DNA of 64,000 nucleotides from Chaetoceros tenuissimus (GCA_021927905.1 BLLK01000069.1:1178001-1242000); one strand, 5' to 3'; positions 32,646 to 43,365 are shown, numbered from the stretch's first letter. Made by a program: numbers and translations. Notes: generated from the letters alone by a model not told the origin.

Positions 32646-33171
32646 ACAGCAGAATGAAAATGTGAATCATCAGCAACAGCAGCAACATCAGCAGAGAATA
32701 CAGCCACAGCAGCAGAGAATACAGCAACAGCAGCAGCAGCAAATGAATTTACGGCCGATGTCTAACCCAAGACGGCCAACAGTGTCTAGTTTAATTACAT
32801 ATCGAACCCTGCATACGCTCGCTATATCCTACGAGACTCATTTGCATTACCTTGTTGAACATAAAAAGGAGCATGAGATTTTAGGTTGTTCTAAGCCGAA
32901 AAATATGTGGTCAAGAATCAAGAGACTCCATAGTCGCATAATTGATCATGCAATTGATATGAATAGAGACAACCAATCTGTAAATGCAAGAGCTATTATT
33001 GATGAAGGGTTGCGAAATCGACGCTTTCCAAACATATTAATTCAAGCTGCGATTGATTTAGATGCAACAGAGAGAGTAGACAAAACTCTCCCTGCATACG
33101 AAATGTGGCTAACACAAGATTCGACGTTGGGTGGGAGATATGCACCAAGAAAGCGTCAACGTCGTGTATGA
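30817..33171 (+). CDS. Crypton-type tyrosine recombinase with a long polyglutamine tract
   Basis: 784 residues, one exon. The middle matches the Crypton recombinase: TLLRFDQAQVVTLDKLFL (first catalytic Arg, about R198), FRHKRFERCPHGILAFSLL (family block), THMRKAGSN with H350 and R352, H375 in LTKHSTK and the likely nucleophile Y386 in DKSYGCEV, followed by ASTIAGFRPRRDEYFVPR, a hallmark close behind the Tyr. Residues about 575-645 are nearly all Gln, coded by mixed CAA and CAG. The C-terminal 140 residues (KNMWSRIKRLHSRIIDH, LPAYEMWL) resemble the GCR1_C-type DNA-binding domain found in other Cryptons. The enzyme should cut and rejoin DNA through the Tyr and excise a circular element. All catalytic positions appear filled; the HxR spacing is one residue shorter than the usual HxxR. 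Confidence 0.82.
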
Positions 33172-33292
33172 ATTACATATTTATTTTATGCATACTACAT
33201 TTATAATAAATAAGGAGTACTACATTTTTATATTTTTTCCGTTTATTATTTCCATCGATGGTACATGCATTTTTCATATTTTCAATTTTCTC

Positions 33293-33889
33293 TTAGTCAA
33301 TGACAATGACCTCTTCGTCATTCTTATCCAAGCCGCAATCCATTTTTACTTCAGCTTCTTGAGGGGATGAAGCTTTCTTTACAATTATGTCAATATGACC
33401 ATTGCAATTTCCACGGTTGTCGTATTTCTTCCATACGTCTAGATGTACAATTTGCGCATCGTCGTCGATAAGTACACCTTTGAAAGGTTTGTCCATTAGC
33501 CACTTTGCAAGGTTATCAACATCTCTTCCAACAGTTGGCCATTTTGCAAGAGATTTTGGGAAAATATTGCGATAAAGGCGCCCAATACTACTCCCTTTCT
33601 TTGTCTTTGCCTTAAATTGATTTCCTGGCCGTTCAAGAGAAAAGATCATTTTCACTTCCACGGCTTGTTTGGCTTTAAAAATAGGAAGCTCCATAGATCC
33701 ACCAAATTTATCACAGAGCGTTTTATGGAATCTGTTCTGTAATTTCTGATTTCCATTCCACATTTTATTCAAACTCCATTTAGGAATGCAACGTTGCCAA
33801 ACCACAGGCTTCCCTTTGACTCTGATATGTAACGATCCCTCTTCTTGCTCATAGCGACTCTTCACAATCTCAAAACTTTTCTCTACCAT
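33293..33889 (-). CDS. RusA-like Holliday-junction resolvase
   Basis: 198 residues, one exon, ending 121 bp from the stop of the convergent recombinase gene. The RusA core is plain: GRDVDNLAKWLMD, then GVLIDDDAQIVHLDVWKKY. The metal-binding and catalytic positions D123, D125, K129 and D144 have the same spacing (2, 6 and 21) as D70, D72, K76 and D91 of E. coli RusA. The N-terminal half supplies the beta-strand scaffold (VVWQRCIPKW, AVEVKMIFSLERPG). The family is a dimeric, metal-dependent endonuclease that resolves four-way junctions and is mostly known from phages and bacteria. The last residues, DEEVIVID, look like a SUMO-interacting motif (hydrophobic core with acidic flank). AT content resembles the recombinase gene. 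A host gene unrelated to the recombinase is the alternative. Confidence 0.78.
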   Translation of the reverse strand: MVEKSFEIVKSRYEQEEGSLHIRVKGKPVVWQRCIPKWSLNKMWNGNQKLQNRFHKTLCDKFGGSMELPIFKAKQAVEVKMIFSLERPGNQFKAKTKKGSSIGRLYRNIFPKSLAKWPTVGRDVDNLAKWLMDKPFKGVLIDDDAQIVHLDVWKKYDNRGNCNGHIDIIVKKASSPQEAEVKMDCGLDKNDEEVIVID

Positions 33890-34449
33890 CTTCGAACTAT
33901 CAACTCTTGATTATATTCTATATGCGCAACAGAAGCTCTTCTCTCTTCTAGAATTTATTTCTATAGGTTGACACTTCTCTCTAGCTAAGAGGAATGGTTC
34001 GGGTTCGCTCTCATTTCATGAGCTCCAAATGAAAAGAGGAGTTCTTTGCAATCAACTACCTATCATCATCGAGTTGATTTGATAACTCGGAACATATGCT
34101 GGATGTCGTTCGAAAATTTTCTATCAAATTCAGAACATATGCTGGATGTCGTTCGAAAAATTTCTACCGGAAATGTATGTCTTGATTCCCGAAAAAGTAC
34201 AAGACTTTGCTTATTTACCCTATTCAAGGAGGCTTTCAAAGCACTTCTTTTCTACGTGGAAAGTGTGACGAAGTTTTAGAAGTGCTCTTCTCGACCGTTA
34301 TTTTCTAGGCCATTTTCCTTATCTAAGACATCTGATTGGTCGACGATTCTTATTTATTTCGGGAGAAACAAGCAGCAAGTTCAAAGTATTCTAATTTTAT
34401 TGCTATTTGCATTAATTATATTTAGTAGATACATTTATTGGTAGAAAGA
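33890..34449. other. Spacer with a short tandem duplication
   Basis: 560 bp between the RusA-like gene and TRAPPC5. It holds two near-identical copies of about 33 bp (34088-34120 and 34131-34164). Reading frames here are spurious. Confidence 0.5.
34088..34164. repeat. Two-copy direct repeat, 43-bp period
   Basis: GAACATATGCTGGATGTCGT and the following TCGAAAA occur twice, 43 bp apart, with one or two differences. This could be slippage or a remnant of an insertion at the edge of the mobile region. Confidence 0.75.
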
Positions 34450-35113
34450 ATGAGTAAATCGACAAGCATTTTAGATCGTCCAATTTTGAAGCCAAGGTAA
34501 GGCTCGAGGACATGAACATTGAGTTTGTGTGAGTATAAATCAGCTCACCATTTTATACATGACCAGGACCGACCAAGTGTCGATGAGCGCTTATGGATAT
34601 CTTTATTCAGAATTGGTGCAATATCATCAGACTCGTGCGTCGAGTATATCAGAGTTGGAAGAAAGGCTAGCGTCTTCGGGCTATGGTGTTGGTTTCAAGA
34701 TTTTAGAGCTTCTAAGTTATAGAAACAAGGATAACAGAAGGGAAACTAGAATCATGTCAATATTACAATTTATATCATCATCAGTTTGGAAATCACTATT
34801 TGGAAGAGCCGCGGATTCGTTGGAGAAATCAATTGAACACACGGATGAATATATGATTTTCGATTATAATCCAATTACTTCCAACTTTGTATCAGTGAAC
34901 AAAGCTGTGAGTGATGCATATATTTCTGGAATCATTGGTGGAGTGCTTGAAGGTGCGGGATTTACAGCACGCGTCTCTGCTCATTCTGTTGATATAGAAG
35001 AAGGAGAGATGAAAAATGGTCTTATTGGAATGCCCTCAAGAAAAGATAAAGCAGTATTTCTGATCAAATTTTCAGAAAAGGTTCTTGAGCGCGATGCAAA
35101 ATTGGATAGATAA
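34450..35113 (+). CDS. TRAPPC5: TRAPP complex subunit 5 (Trs31/TRAPPC5)
   Basis: Exon 1 34450-34496 (15 codons plus two bases), intron GTAAGG to GACCAG, exon 2 34567-35113; the product is 197 residues, the normal family length. After splicing it starts MSKSTSILDRPILKPRTDQV, the expected basic N terminus. The Bet3-like fold follows: AYGYLYSELVQYHQTR, LEERLASSGYGVGFKILELL, RRETRIMSILQFISSSVWKS and LFGRAADSLEKS, and it ends near KAVFLIKFSEKVLERD. TRAPPC5 is a core subunit of the TRAPP guanine-nucleotide exchange complex for Rab1/Ypt1 in ER-Golgi traffic. It lies in the same window as membrin and Derlin, but not adjacent. Confidence 0.93.
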
Positions 35114-35329
35114 TGGATTTTCAGACAAGGAGCAAAGACACTATCATGTACGAGTTTTAGCGAATGATATAAGTAACGAGTTGTGGTAAAGTAGATAATT
35201 ATTTCATTATAGTTTTCTAATTCCTCACTCTACAACAAGGTGCTAAAATTTGATTAGTATGGATCATAATAGATTCCAAACTTTAAATGTACATAAAGGA
35301 AAACGTCACTCTTTCACTGCCCTATCCCC

Positions 35330-38300
35330 TTAGCGTCTGCGAGCTGATGCTCTTGGTGCTGCCTTCTTTGGCCCGCCTGATCTTGCAGACGTTCTGGATG
35401 GTGCAGCACTCTTATTGCCTGACCTGCGTGATACAGCTCCACTCATTGCTGAAGAAATACTCGCAGCATCTTCATCATCAACCTCTTCAAGAGATCTCTT
35501 GGCCTTTCCAAGTTCGCACTTGTTCACTTGGGCTGCAAAACGAAGAGAACACAAGGATTCTTGTACACTTGCCTCTGTTGGACTCAAGTTCACAAGCATC
35601 AGTGTCTTACCATCTCCACTGAGAGAAGGTTGGAGAAGATAAGTCAACTTGGAATTACGGAATGGAATATGGCTTGCCTTCTTTCCGATGGATACAAATA
35701 CATCAGTTAAAGAACTCAAACTCTTGTTAATAGCCATCGCTTCCTTAGCTCTTGCTCCGGTTGCTCCAGATCTATCAAGACGTTCAGATCCAGCTAAATC
35801 ACACAAGTTAAGTGTTCCACGTAGTGCCTGACGATTCTCAGGATGAAGAGCAGTCAAGTGAAGGGTAAAGACGGAATGGGAACGAGAAGATACTGCATTC
35901 ATGTCTGTAGAAGCTACAGATCTATGCTTAGCAGCCTGACGCATAACCTCTTCAACGGCCTCAGTATCGGTAGGCTCAAGAGGAACCATGTTAAGGTTGG
36001 TAACATAACGTCTTCCATCTGGATTAACCTTGATTTCGTGCTTGAGATCAGGATCAGCATCTCCTTCCCTGAGCAAATCACGAATGGTCTCGTTGTAAAT
36101 TTCAAGGAATGAAACTTGCATGTCATATTGCCATCCATCCTTTTCGAGCATTTCCTTGTATTGACCAACTTGCTCAATCGCACGAGGGATGATTCCACGC
36201 ATTTGACCGTTTCCTGTACCTTGCATTGTATGTGTCTTACCAGAACCTGTTTGTCCATAGGAGAACAGACATACGTTGTATCCATCAAGAGCAGACTGAA
36301 CGAATTCAGATACCTCAGTGAAAACAGCTTCTTGCCCAACACTTGGTCCAAAAGTTCTATCAAAACTGAAGTTGTATCCCTTTCTATCACCTGGTCCATT
36401 GACCTAAATTAATCAAGCAAAAATTGTCAGAACAAAAGAACGATTTCAAAACAAATAGTTTCCAAAGAATTCCAAAACTTACAAGCTTAAGAGCAACTTC
36501 ACTCTTTGGCACACACATTGGCTCAGCATCGTCATCAACTCCATCACCAGGTAGGAACGGACGAATACGTGCAAATACACGTACGTTACCACGCAATTCT
36601 TGAATAAGATTATGCATTCTACGACGTTCTGCTTGTCCTTCACGAATAGTCTCTTCAAGTTCTCTAACCTTACTCTCAGATGCCATACCCATTTCTTTAC
36701 TTCTGTTTTCTTCTGAACGAAGACGTTCTTTAAGAATTTCGATTTCTGACGCAAGCTTACCCATTTCTTGAGCATTTTCTGCATGTGCAGCATTCTTCTC
36801 ATCCTTGAGAGCAAGCTTCAATTGCTCAATCTCTCCCATTAATCCAACAATCTTCTCATTAGCTGCATCAAGCTCCTTTTGCTTCGCTGCAATTTTCTCA
36901 GTCTCAGCCTCAATCTCCTTACGCCATTTTGTTTCCATGACATCCTTGGACTCATTAAGAGTAGTCTCCATTTGTGCATGTTCTTTGGTCATGGCAACCA
37001 TCTGTGCTGAAAGTGCAATACGTTCGTTACGTTCTTCTCTCTCCTTTTGCTCAGATCTTGCTCTGAGCTCCTTCTCCAAAGTTAATTGGGACATTGTTGA
37101 ATTCAAATCTGCCTTCAACTCATCAACAGTACCCTTCATATCATCAAGGCTCTTCAATGCAGCAAGACGTTCTTGCTTTGCAGAATCCAATGTATCCTTA
37201 AGTGTGGATCTCTCATGATTGAAAACATTCAATTCACCCTTTGTTACAGCAAGTGCCTTTTCAAGTTCAGAAACCTTTGCTTCAGCTGCCTTACGCTGTG
37301 AGTTCGCATCTTCTTCTCTCTTTTGTGCTTGACTTTGAATATCTTGAATCGACTTCATCAAATCAGTCATATCCTTATCCTTCGATGCTGCACGAGATGT
37401 AGCTGCCTCACTATCCGCAACTGCCCTCGCAAATTGACTTTCAGACAAAACAAGTTCATTTTCAAGTTCCTTGATTCTATCCTTCTTTGCTTCAAGTTCT
37501 TTACGTAATGCCTCAGTTTCTTCCTTAATCTGTTTACGCATTTCCGCCTCCTCCTTTTTGGACATTCCACCTCCCATTGCACTTGCCATCTGAGCATCTT
37601 TCCATCTGTGTTGCGAAAATGACATTGTCAGTTTTATGATTCGACTCCATAGATCGCAAAAAATCAAATTTGAAAATTTCTGAAAAAACTTACTCTTGCT
37701 GATTTTTGGCTTGTTCCTTAATTTTCGCCTTTTCTACTTCCAAAGCAATAAGTGCTTGGGTTCCATTATTCTCAGCTTCAGCGAGCTTATGCTTCAAGTC
37801 CTCAATTTCATTACGCAAATTTTGCATTTTGTCTTCAGATAGACTCAACTCTCTCATGGTATCCTTTGCATTATCCTTCCAGATGGTATTGTCCACCTCA
37901 AGTTGCTTGACCTTTTGCTTAAAGAATCCACGATCTTCATCAAGAAGTTGTGCAGTCTCCAATGCAGAAGCCCAACTAGCTCTTACAGCCTTCTCAGCGT
38001 CAATGGAACGATGAACATATTCATTCTTTCCCTTTGTTAAAGCAGTAAGTGTATCTTTTAAACGCTTGATAACTTTATTTCCAGCAGCTACTTGTTGTTC
38101 TAATTCCATTTGCTTGGATGAAACACGAACTCTCATGATTTTACGAATCTCATCATCGGAAATTCCAGTACCTGGTGCAAAAATGTCCGCAGCAATATTT
38201 CTAAGAAATGGACAATTCAGTTGTGTTAGACAAACCGAAACTTCACACAACACATAAAGAAAGTATAAATCATGCAATACTTACTGTGTCTCTAATTGTG

Positions 38301-38976
38301 CGGAATCAAATTCATTCATGTCTGCGAGAACAGCTCTAGTCTTATCATCAACTTCTCTTCCAGCATAGGGACTTGCTTGACCAGAAAGACGAACAGCCTT
38401 GGAGTAACTCAATGGACCTGGTCTCTTGAACTGTCTTGGTGCATTATTCATACTTCTATTTCCAGAGTATGTATTTCTATAGGTTCTTCTAGAGCCTGTT
38501 CCAGGAGCAGGACTAGCTCCTCCTCTACTACTAGCACGGCTTCCTGTGCGGCTTCCTCGACTATTTCCACCTCTGCTACTTGCTCCTCTGCTACCAGTAC
38601 TTCTTCCACTGGAAATTTTCTTATTTCCAGCTGAAACACCTTTGGAAATTCCAGTATCACTCGTTGGCTCACTTCCAATAGTGCTGGTACCATCGAAAGT
38701 ACCATCGCTAGGGCTTACAACTTGCTTTGCACGACTATCCTCCTTCTCGAAAGAAGCCATGTCAGCATTGATAGTCTTTGGAATATGCATATCAGCAACT
38801 TCATCTAATAAGTCAGTTGGCTGTGAACTCTTTTTGGAAGGTTTTTCTGCAGCATCCACTTGGCCGGCAGTTTGTCTTGGAGAATCAACTTTCTTCTCTT
38901 CCTTAATCATATCTTCAGGCACAGCTGGTGCTCTAAGAGCATCAGCCTGGTTCAATGCCTCTGCCAACTCTTCCAT
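35330..38976 (-). CDS. Kinesin-14 with C-terminal motor
   Basis: Four exons on the minus strand: 38976-38285, 38200-37694, 37605-36483 and 36403-35330; all borders are GT-AG and in phase; 1131 residues. Residues 1-230 are disordered with an RGG/Ser-rich stretch (GSRGASSRGGNSRGSRTGSR). Residues about 260-730 are a long coiled coil. The neck ELRGNVRVFARIRPF at about 736, directly before the motor, is diagnostic for minus-end-directed kinesin-14. Motor motifs: P-loop GQTGSGKT (about 824), switch I NAVSSRSHS (about 943) and switch II DLAGSER (about 976). A short tail rich in Ser, Ala and Arg follows (SARSGGPKKAAPRASARRR), which could be a second microtubule-binding site. The protein should cross-link and slide microtubules, as in spindle organisation. 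Confidence 0.93.
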
Positions 38977-39502
38977 ACTATTAACAACTTCTTGAACTAG
39001 TTGTTGCTTCGATGATCAATTGAAGAACACGAACAACTGGTTCACTAATTGTATTAGTTCTATCGTGTTTGGAATGCTCAATGTAGGAAGAGTACTTTCC
39101 TTGGTGTTCTTCACTCAACTGAAACTGCGGGGGAAAACTACTATGAGCGATGCGTTTTGGGTGTCAATTAGCGGAGAAAGCACTAATTTAAGATAAAATA
39201 AGCCTGTTTAGAAAGTCTTCCACAAAAATTGAGATGTACTTACAAAACTTTGTATTGCCACGACTGATTCTTTGAGATTGGTGTTCCCTCCTCTCCTCCT
39301 TCCCCTTTTCTTACGGCGGCCAGACGTCAAGTATGTGTTTTTCAACCTTCCACTTGTCATCGAATAAATTGTGAGGAAAATATCCATCCAATGAATTGAA
39401 TTACAAACATTTGTTGAACTCATTAGCTCAAAGCAAATAAAGTATCTTACCTTTTTTGCAAATTTACTAATTCAACTGACATCCCTCGTTCACAAGAGAA
39501 AA
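38977..39502. other. Divergent spacer between kinesin and Derlin genes
   Basis: 526 bp. A 71-codon minus frame (39208-39423) has no family likeness and I leave it out. Nothing else is visible. Confidence 0.5.
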
Positions 39503-40513
39503 ATGAGTCCATCAAGATTTCGATCACTTAGTTTGGCCACAATATTATTGGCTGCTGCATCTCTGTCCACTTGCGATGCATCGCTTGCAAACAAAAATAT
39601 TCATGCACCATTTGGTATTCAAAAGTCTGTTACATCAATCAATGGTCATAATATTCAATCTATTCTAGAAATCAGAGGTGGGGCTAAACGCAGAAAAATA
39701 AATAAAACTGCTTCATTATCATCCTTGAACGCAAAGAAATCTAAGAAAACAGCATCGGGAGCAACCAAAGTAGGAGGAAGTACTGAAAAACCATCAGCAC
39801 TTGACAACACTGTACAAAAGTATAAAGCAATTCTTCCATTGACACGTCTTTATATCACTTTGGTGGGAATTTCTACTCTACTTGGGACAATTCTTGGAGA
39901 TGAAGCAGCACAGGTTATTCTAGGACTCGATCCAATTCGCACAGTATATGGATTTGAACTATGGCGCCCAATCACAGCAGCATCATTCCTCGGACCTCCT
40001 TCCATTGGTTGGCTCATGTCTGCATATTATTTGTATGAGTATGGTTCATCCCTTGAACGAGTTTATGGTACAGCACAACACTGTATCTTCCTTCTTGGAC
40101 AGGTTGTTCTTCTCTCGGCTTATTCCATGTTGTTTGGGCAACCATTTTTTGGTTCAAGTATGATTACTGCTATGCTTCACGTTCTTAGTCGATCCATGCC
40201 TCATCAAAAAGTCAAGTGGTTGATTTTCACTGTTCCTTACTGGTCTTTGCCTTACGGATTGATGGCAAGTGATGTATTACAGGGAGGAGCTGCAGCTGCA
40301 TTGCCACATGTTTTGGGAATTCTTAGTGGGCACTTTTATTATTTCAATAAATACATATGGCCTAAAATGGGAGGAGAGGATTGGTTGGTAGCTCCTGAAT
40401 GGTTGTCCAGAAGGCTCGATCCTAATTCTTCAAGCGATTCTGGAAGAAAGAGTGTTGAGAATGCTCTCAAGAAGAGAAAGAAGGGCAAAGGTCGCAAACT
40501 TGGAAGCGCATAA
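39503..40513 (+). CDS. Derlin (Der1-like) with N-terminal presequence, candidate plastid SELMA component
   Basis: 336 residues, one exon. Residues 1-27 are a signal peptide (ATILLAAASLSTCDAS), then about 85 hydrophilic basic residues, which ordinary ER Derlins lack. The Derlin domain begins near 112 (ILPLTRLYITLVGIST) with FELWRPITAASFLG (the WR motif), LYEYGSSLERVYGT, a GQVV-type helix and a late GILSGHFYYFNKYIWP. Derlins form the channel-like part of the ERAD retrotranslocon. In diatoms a duplicated, symbiont-derived set (SELMA) with presequences works in the second outermost plastid membrane and imports preproteins; the presequence here points to that version. No ASAF-type Phe is at the expected cleavage site, so periplastid rather than stromal location fits. 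The IRGG at 57-60 is discussed separately. Confidence 0.85.
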   Translation: MSPSRFRSLSLATILLAAASLSTCDASLANKNIHAPFGIQKSVTSINGHNIQSILEIRGGAKRRKINKTASLSSLNAKKSKKTASGATKVGGSTEKPSALDNTVQKYKAILPLTRLYITLVGISTLLGTILGDEAAQVILGLDPIRTVYGFELWRPITAASFLGPPSIGWLMSAYYLYEYGSSLERVYGTAQHCIFLLGQVVLLSAYSMLFGQPFFGSSMITAMLHVLSRSMPHQKVKWLIFTVPYWSLPYGLMASDVLQGGAAAALPHVLGILSGHFYYFNKYIWPKMGGEDWLVAPEWLSRRLDPNSSSDSGRKSVENALKKRKKGKGRKLGSA

Positions 40514-40958
40514 GAAATAAATATAAAATGAATCGTGAAACTCTTGTAGTTACAACAATACCCATACGTAATTACATAACACTTGCTACATCGCAACCGT
40601 GTAGACCTCGTTTAGACTTCTTCTATCAATTTCTATTTTATTAATACTTTTTACATCAAGCATCATTAGCTGACTAGAAAAATGAATTAGTCTAAAATTT
40701 CGTCTTTATTAAAAAAGTTTTGAGGTGATTGTTGCAAAATAATGAAAGTGGGGTTTTTTAAAAGGTTCGTTTTCTCCGTGATGGTAAATTTAGAATTGTG
40801 AGGGTAGTTTTGGCAGTTTTAGCGAAACGTTGACCGCAAGAGAAGAATATCTCCGTGCATCATCTCAACTAAAACTTTACCTTAAACTACTGTTGCTAGA
40901 CTACTAGCATAATCTTACTTTTACCTTGAAACGACAGTCAGTTCACTAAGATAAAGTG
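40514..40958. other. Spacer, 445 bp
   Basis: AT-rich DNA between the Derlin and the coiled-coil/GOLD-like gene, both on the plus strand; no exon, RNA or repeat seen. Confidence 0.5.
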
Positions 40959-42640
40959 ATGGATGCTTTTGCAGATAGTGATGGGGGCTTCCCTATAGAA
41001 CAGCCACAAGAAGTAGAGGAAGCAGAAAATCAGACTCCAGAAGATACACGAAAGGAGTCATTGCCTTCTGCAGAACATTTGCCTTCTACAGAACAAGCAA
41101 TAGCAAATAGTAATGAAGCTGAAGCACAGGATGAACCAATAAGTGAGAAGAAAGAATTAACTAAAGTCGGTGCTGCTGTCAAAACACCTGCAGAGCCTTT
41201 GCCAAAAGTAGAACCGCGGAAATCGCCTGTACGTCAAAATCAGGCTACACAAAATGATGCAGTGGAAGAAGCGAATGATGACATTGCAAAAATGCTTCTT
41301 GAAAATAGAATTACTATGCATGAATCATCAAAGTTACAAGCAATATTACGTGAGAATGCAATTCTAAAGGAAAAGGTCGCAAAGCTGAAAACTCTACTAG
41401 CTAGAAGTGCAAAGGCATCCAAAGAGACCAAACAAGAAAATATCGAATACAAGAAACTACTCGATGTTGCCAAAAAGGAAGTCGAACGACTGAACGATCG
41501 CGTGGAAGCTTTGGCTAGTAGACCAACTCATATGGATCTTCTTGCTGACTTTGAAACGAACTTTGATAGGGCATTGATGAATTTACATACAGATGAAGCA
41601 CCATCTGCGGATTATGTTCGACAGACTGTTGGTCAGGCTACCGAACAAAACAACGAAGAAGAAAATGTTTCCAATATGCTAATGGCAGAACTTAATCAGA
41701 CCAAGTCAAGAGTGGAACATTTGGAGAATATGAATGCTAGTTTAAAGAAGAGGTCTATTCAACTAGAAAAGCAAAATGAACAATTGATGCAAGAAAGACA
41801 ATCAGGTAAGTCCATACTGGAAGAGTTTACATTTGTCATTTGCTTCCAATCCAAAACTGACAAATAAATTGGATTCCAGAATCGCTGAAGATGAGCAACT
41901 TGCAACTTGAGTTAAAAATGGCCAGGATGGAAACAGAAAACGCAACTAGATCCATGAAGGAAAAATTAGCAAGTCTTGCTGAAATGCAAATGGAGATAGA
42001 CCTTGTGACAAAATCCGCAATGGATGCTAATGCAAGAGCTGCTGAAGGAATGGAAGTAGCTGAAAGTGCAAAATCAGACAAGGTCAAAATTGAAGAATTG
42101 AGAGCAAAAGTAGGTGCACTTCAAGAATGGGCAATCGCCTCATCAGAAGCAAAAGAAGCAGTTATGGAAGAAAATAGGATTCTCGAGAAAAAACTTGCAG
42201 AGTATGAAAAAGCGAATGAAATTGAAGATGTTGAAGATTCTTCGCCAACGAGTGGAAAGAAAAAATCAGCCGAGAGACTACTATGGACGAATTCTTCAAG
42301 TTTGGTCATCGGAGCTGGTACTTTGCAGTCAAAGATATTTGAACTTGGAGAGAACAAGGTGATGGATTTTGAAACTGTCATTTTACGCTGGAAATTTGAC
42401 ATCACCCCTAGCGATACAGATATTCACTTTTCAATACTCAAAGGAAAGCATGCAGATAAAAAGAGTTTTAAAGATGCAGATGCTGTATTTAAAGGTCGCG
42501 TCGTTGTCGGTGGTGGAGGTGGCGAAGTTACTGGTGCTTTTGCGAGACAAAATGCATGTACCATAGTATGGTCCAACGAGCATTCTTGGGTTCGTCCTAG
42601 AGCAGTCAAATACAGTATCGAAGCATTTGCCATCATGTAA
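40959..42640 (+). CDS. Coiled-coil protein with C-terminal GOLD-like beta-sandwich
   Basis: Exons 40959-41805 and 41880-42640 (GTAAGT to TTCCAG, phase 1); 535 residues. The first 100 residues are acidic and disordered; residues 105-430 are a long coiled coil (ENAILKEKVAKLKTLLARS and similar). The last 120 residues start LLWTNSSSLVIGAGT and end NEHSWVRPRAVKYSIEAF. Strand pattern, the ILRWKFDITPSDTDIHFSIL core and the final HSWVRPRAVKYSI match GOLD domains of Golgi and Sec14-type proteins. A tether or cargo adaptor at a Golgi membrane is a reasonable inference. No signal peptide or membrane helix is present, so it is cytosolic. Confidence 0.75.
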
Positions 42641-42675
42641 TTTCTAAAATGAATTAATAGTTTTTATTCAAAGCC

Positions 42676-43365
42676 CTAATCACTCCAACCAGTACCTCTA
42701 CCTTTTGCTTCAAAATCTCCCTTTCGATCAGATGATGCAATTGTCTCTACAAACCAGCAATTTAAGCAGGGTGGTCGCCTATTCTTTCTTAGTTCCCACT
42801 GCCATCGTCGCATTCTACCATCTGAAGAAATTGTTTTGATAACTTGAGTTGCAATCCATCCATTCTCTCCCCCCACTCTTGTAATTTCAGTTTCAATATT
42901 CCAACTCTGCCCATTCATTGCAACACCATAGAAAGAAGTTGGCCACTGATCAGCAGTCTCATGGCATGACTCTATAAATTCTGTCATATTGTTTTGAAAC
43001 ACAAATCTCGTCGTATCGCCCGCAAATGCCCACATTGATTTGAGACCAGAATTTTCTTCTGGGAAATCATTCTTTTTCAAAGCTGTCATGAGAAGTGGTA
43101 CAATATCTTCCACATTCAATTCTGGTCGTGGCGATCCAGCTCCTTGAAATGAGGAGGCTTCCAACTCTTTCACAATGTTCACTTGCCTGAATAGAGCTTC
43201 ATCACCTTCATCTTCAATAATGAAGCTGCTATCACCAGAACTGGCTGACATCGTGATTTCTTCATTTTTGATGGGTTTGTACCGAAGAGGATGTGTCGAA
43301 GTGAAGCTCCACACTGAAGCTATGTACTGGATGAAGACTAGTTTGAAAATAAGATTCTTCATCAT
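42676..43365 (-). CDS. Presequence-bearing protein of unknown function, probably plastid
   Basis: 229 residues, one exon, convergent with the GOLD-like gene (stops 35 bp apart). A signal peptide (FKLVFIQYIASVWSFTSTHP) ends in SVWSFT, an ASAF-like motif with a retained Phe. The mature domain of about 170 residues has conserved-looking aromatic motifs (KSMWAFAGDTTRFVFQNN, MRRWQWELRKNRRPPCLNCWFVETI), which suggests a compact soluble domain rather than a membrane protein. It resembles the small DUF-type proteins of algal plastids, but I cannot name a family. Confidence 0.72.
   Translation of the reverse strand: MMKNLIFKLVFIQYIASVWSFTSTHPLRYKPIKNEEITMSASSGDSSFIIEDEGDEALFRQVNIVKELEASSFQGAGSPRPELNVEDIVPLLMTALKKNDFPEENSGLKSMWAFAGDTTRFVFQNNMTEFIESCHETADQWPTSFYGVAMNGQSWNIETEITRVGGENGWIATQVIKTISSDGRMRRWQWELRKNRRPPCLNCWFVETIASSDRKGDFEAKGRGTGWSD

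Larger units (their letters stand above)
30700..33950. mobile_element. Putative Crypton element carrying a RusA-like gene (boundaries not resolved)
   Basis: Two intronless, convergent genes, a Crypton tyrosine recombinase and a RusA-like resolvase, separated by 121 bp, lie between ordinary host genes (rpiA and TRAPPC5). Cryptons have no inverted repeats and only 4-6 bp direct repeats at their ends, so the limits given are approximate. That both genes belong to one element is inferred from proximity and from the function of both products in strand exchange and junction handling. Confidence 0.5.

Noticed and set aside
32363-32742. Long minus-strand frames opposite the polyglutamine tract
   Set aside because: These are reverse-strand translations of the CAA/CAG repeat (runs of Leu, Val/Ala) and have no independent support.
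39208-39423. 71-codon minus-strand frame between kinesin and Derlin
   Set aside because: No family likeness, no conserved pattern, and it occupies the divergent promoter.
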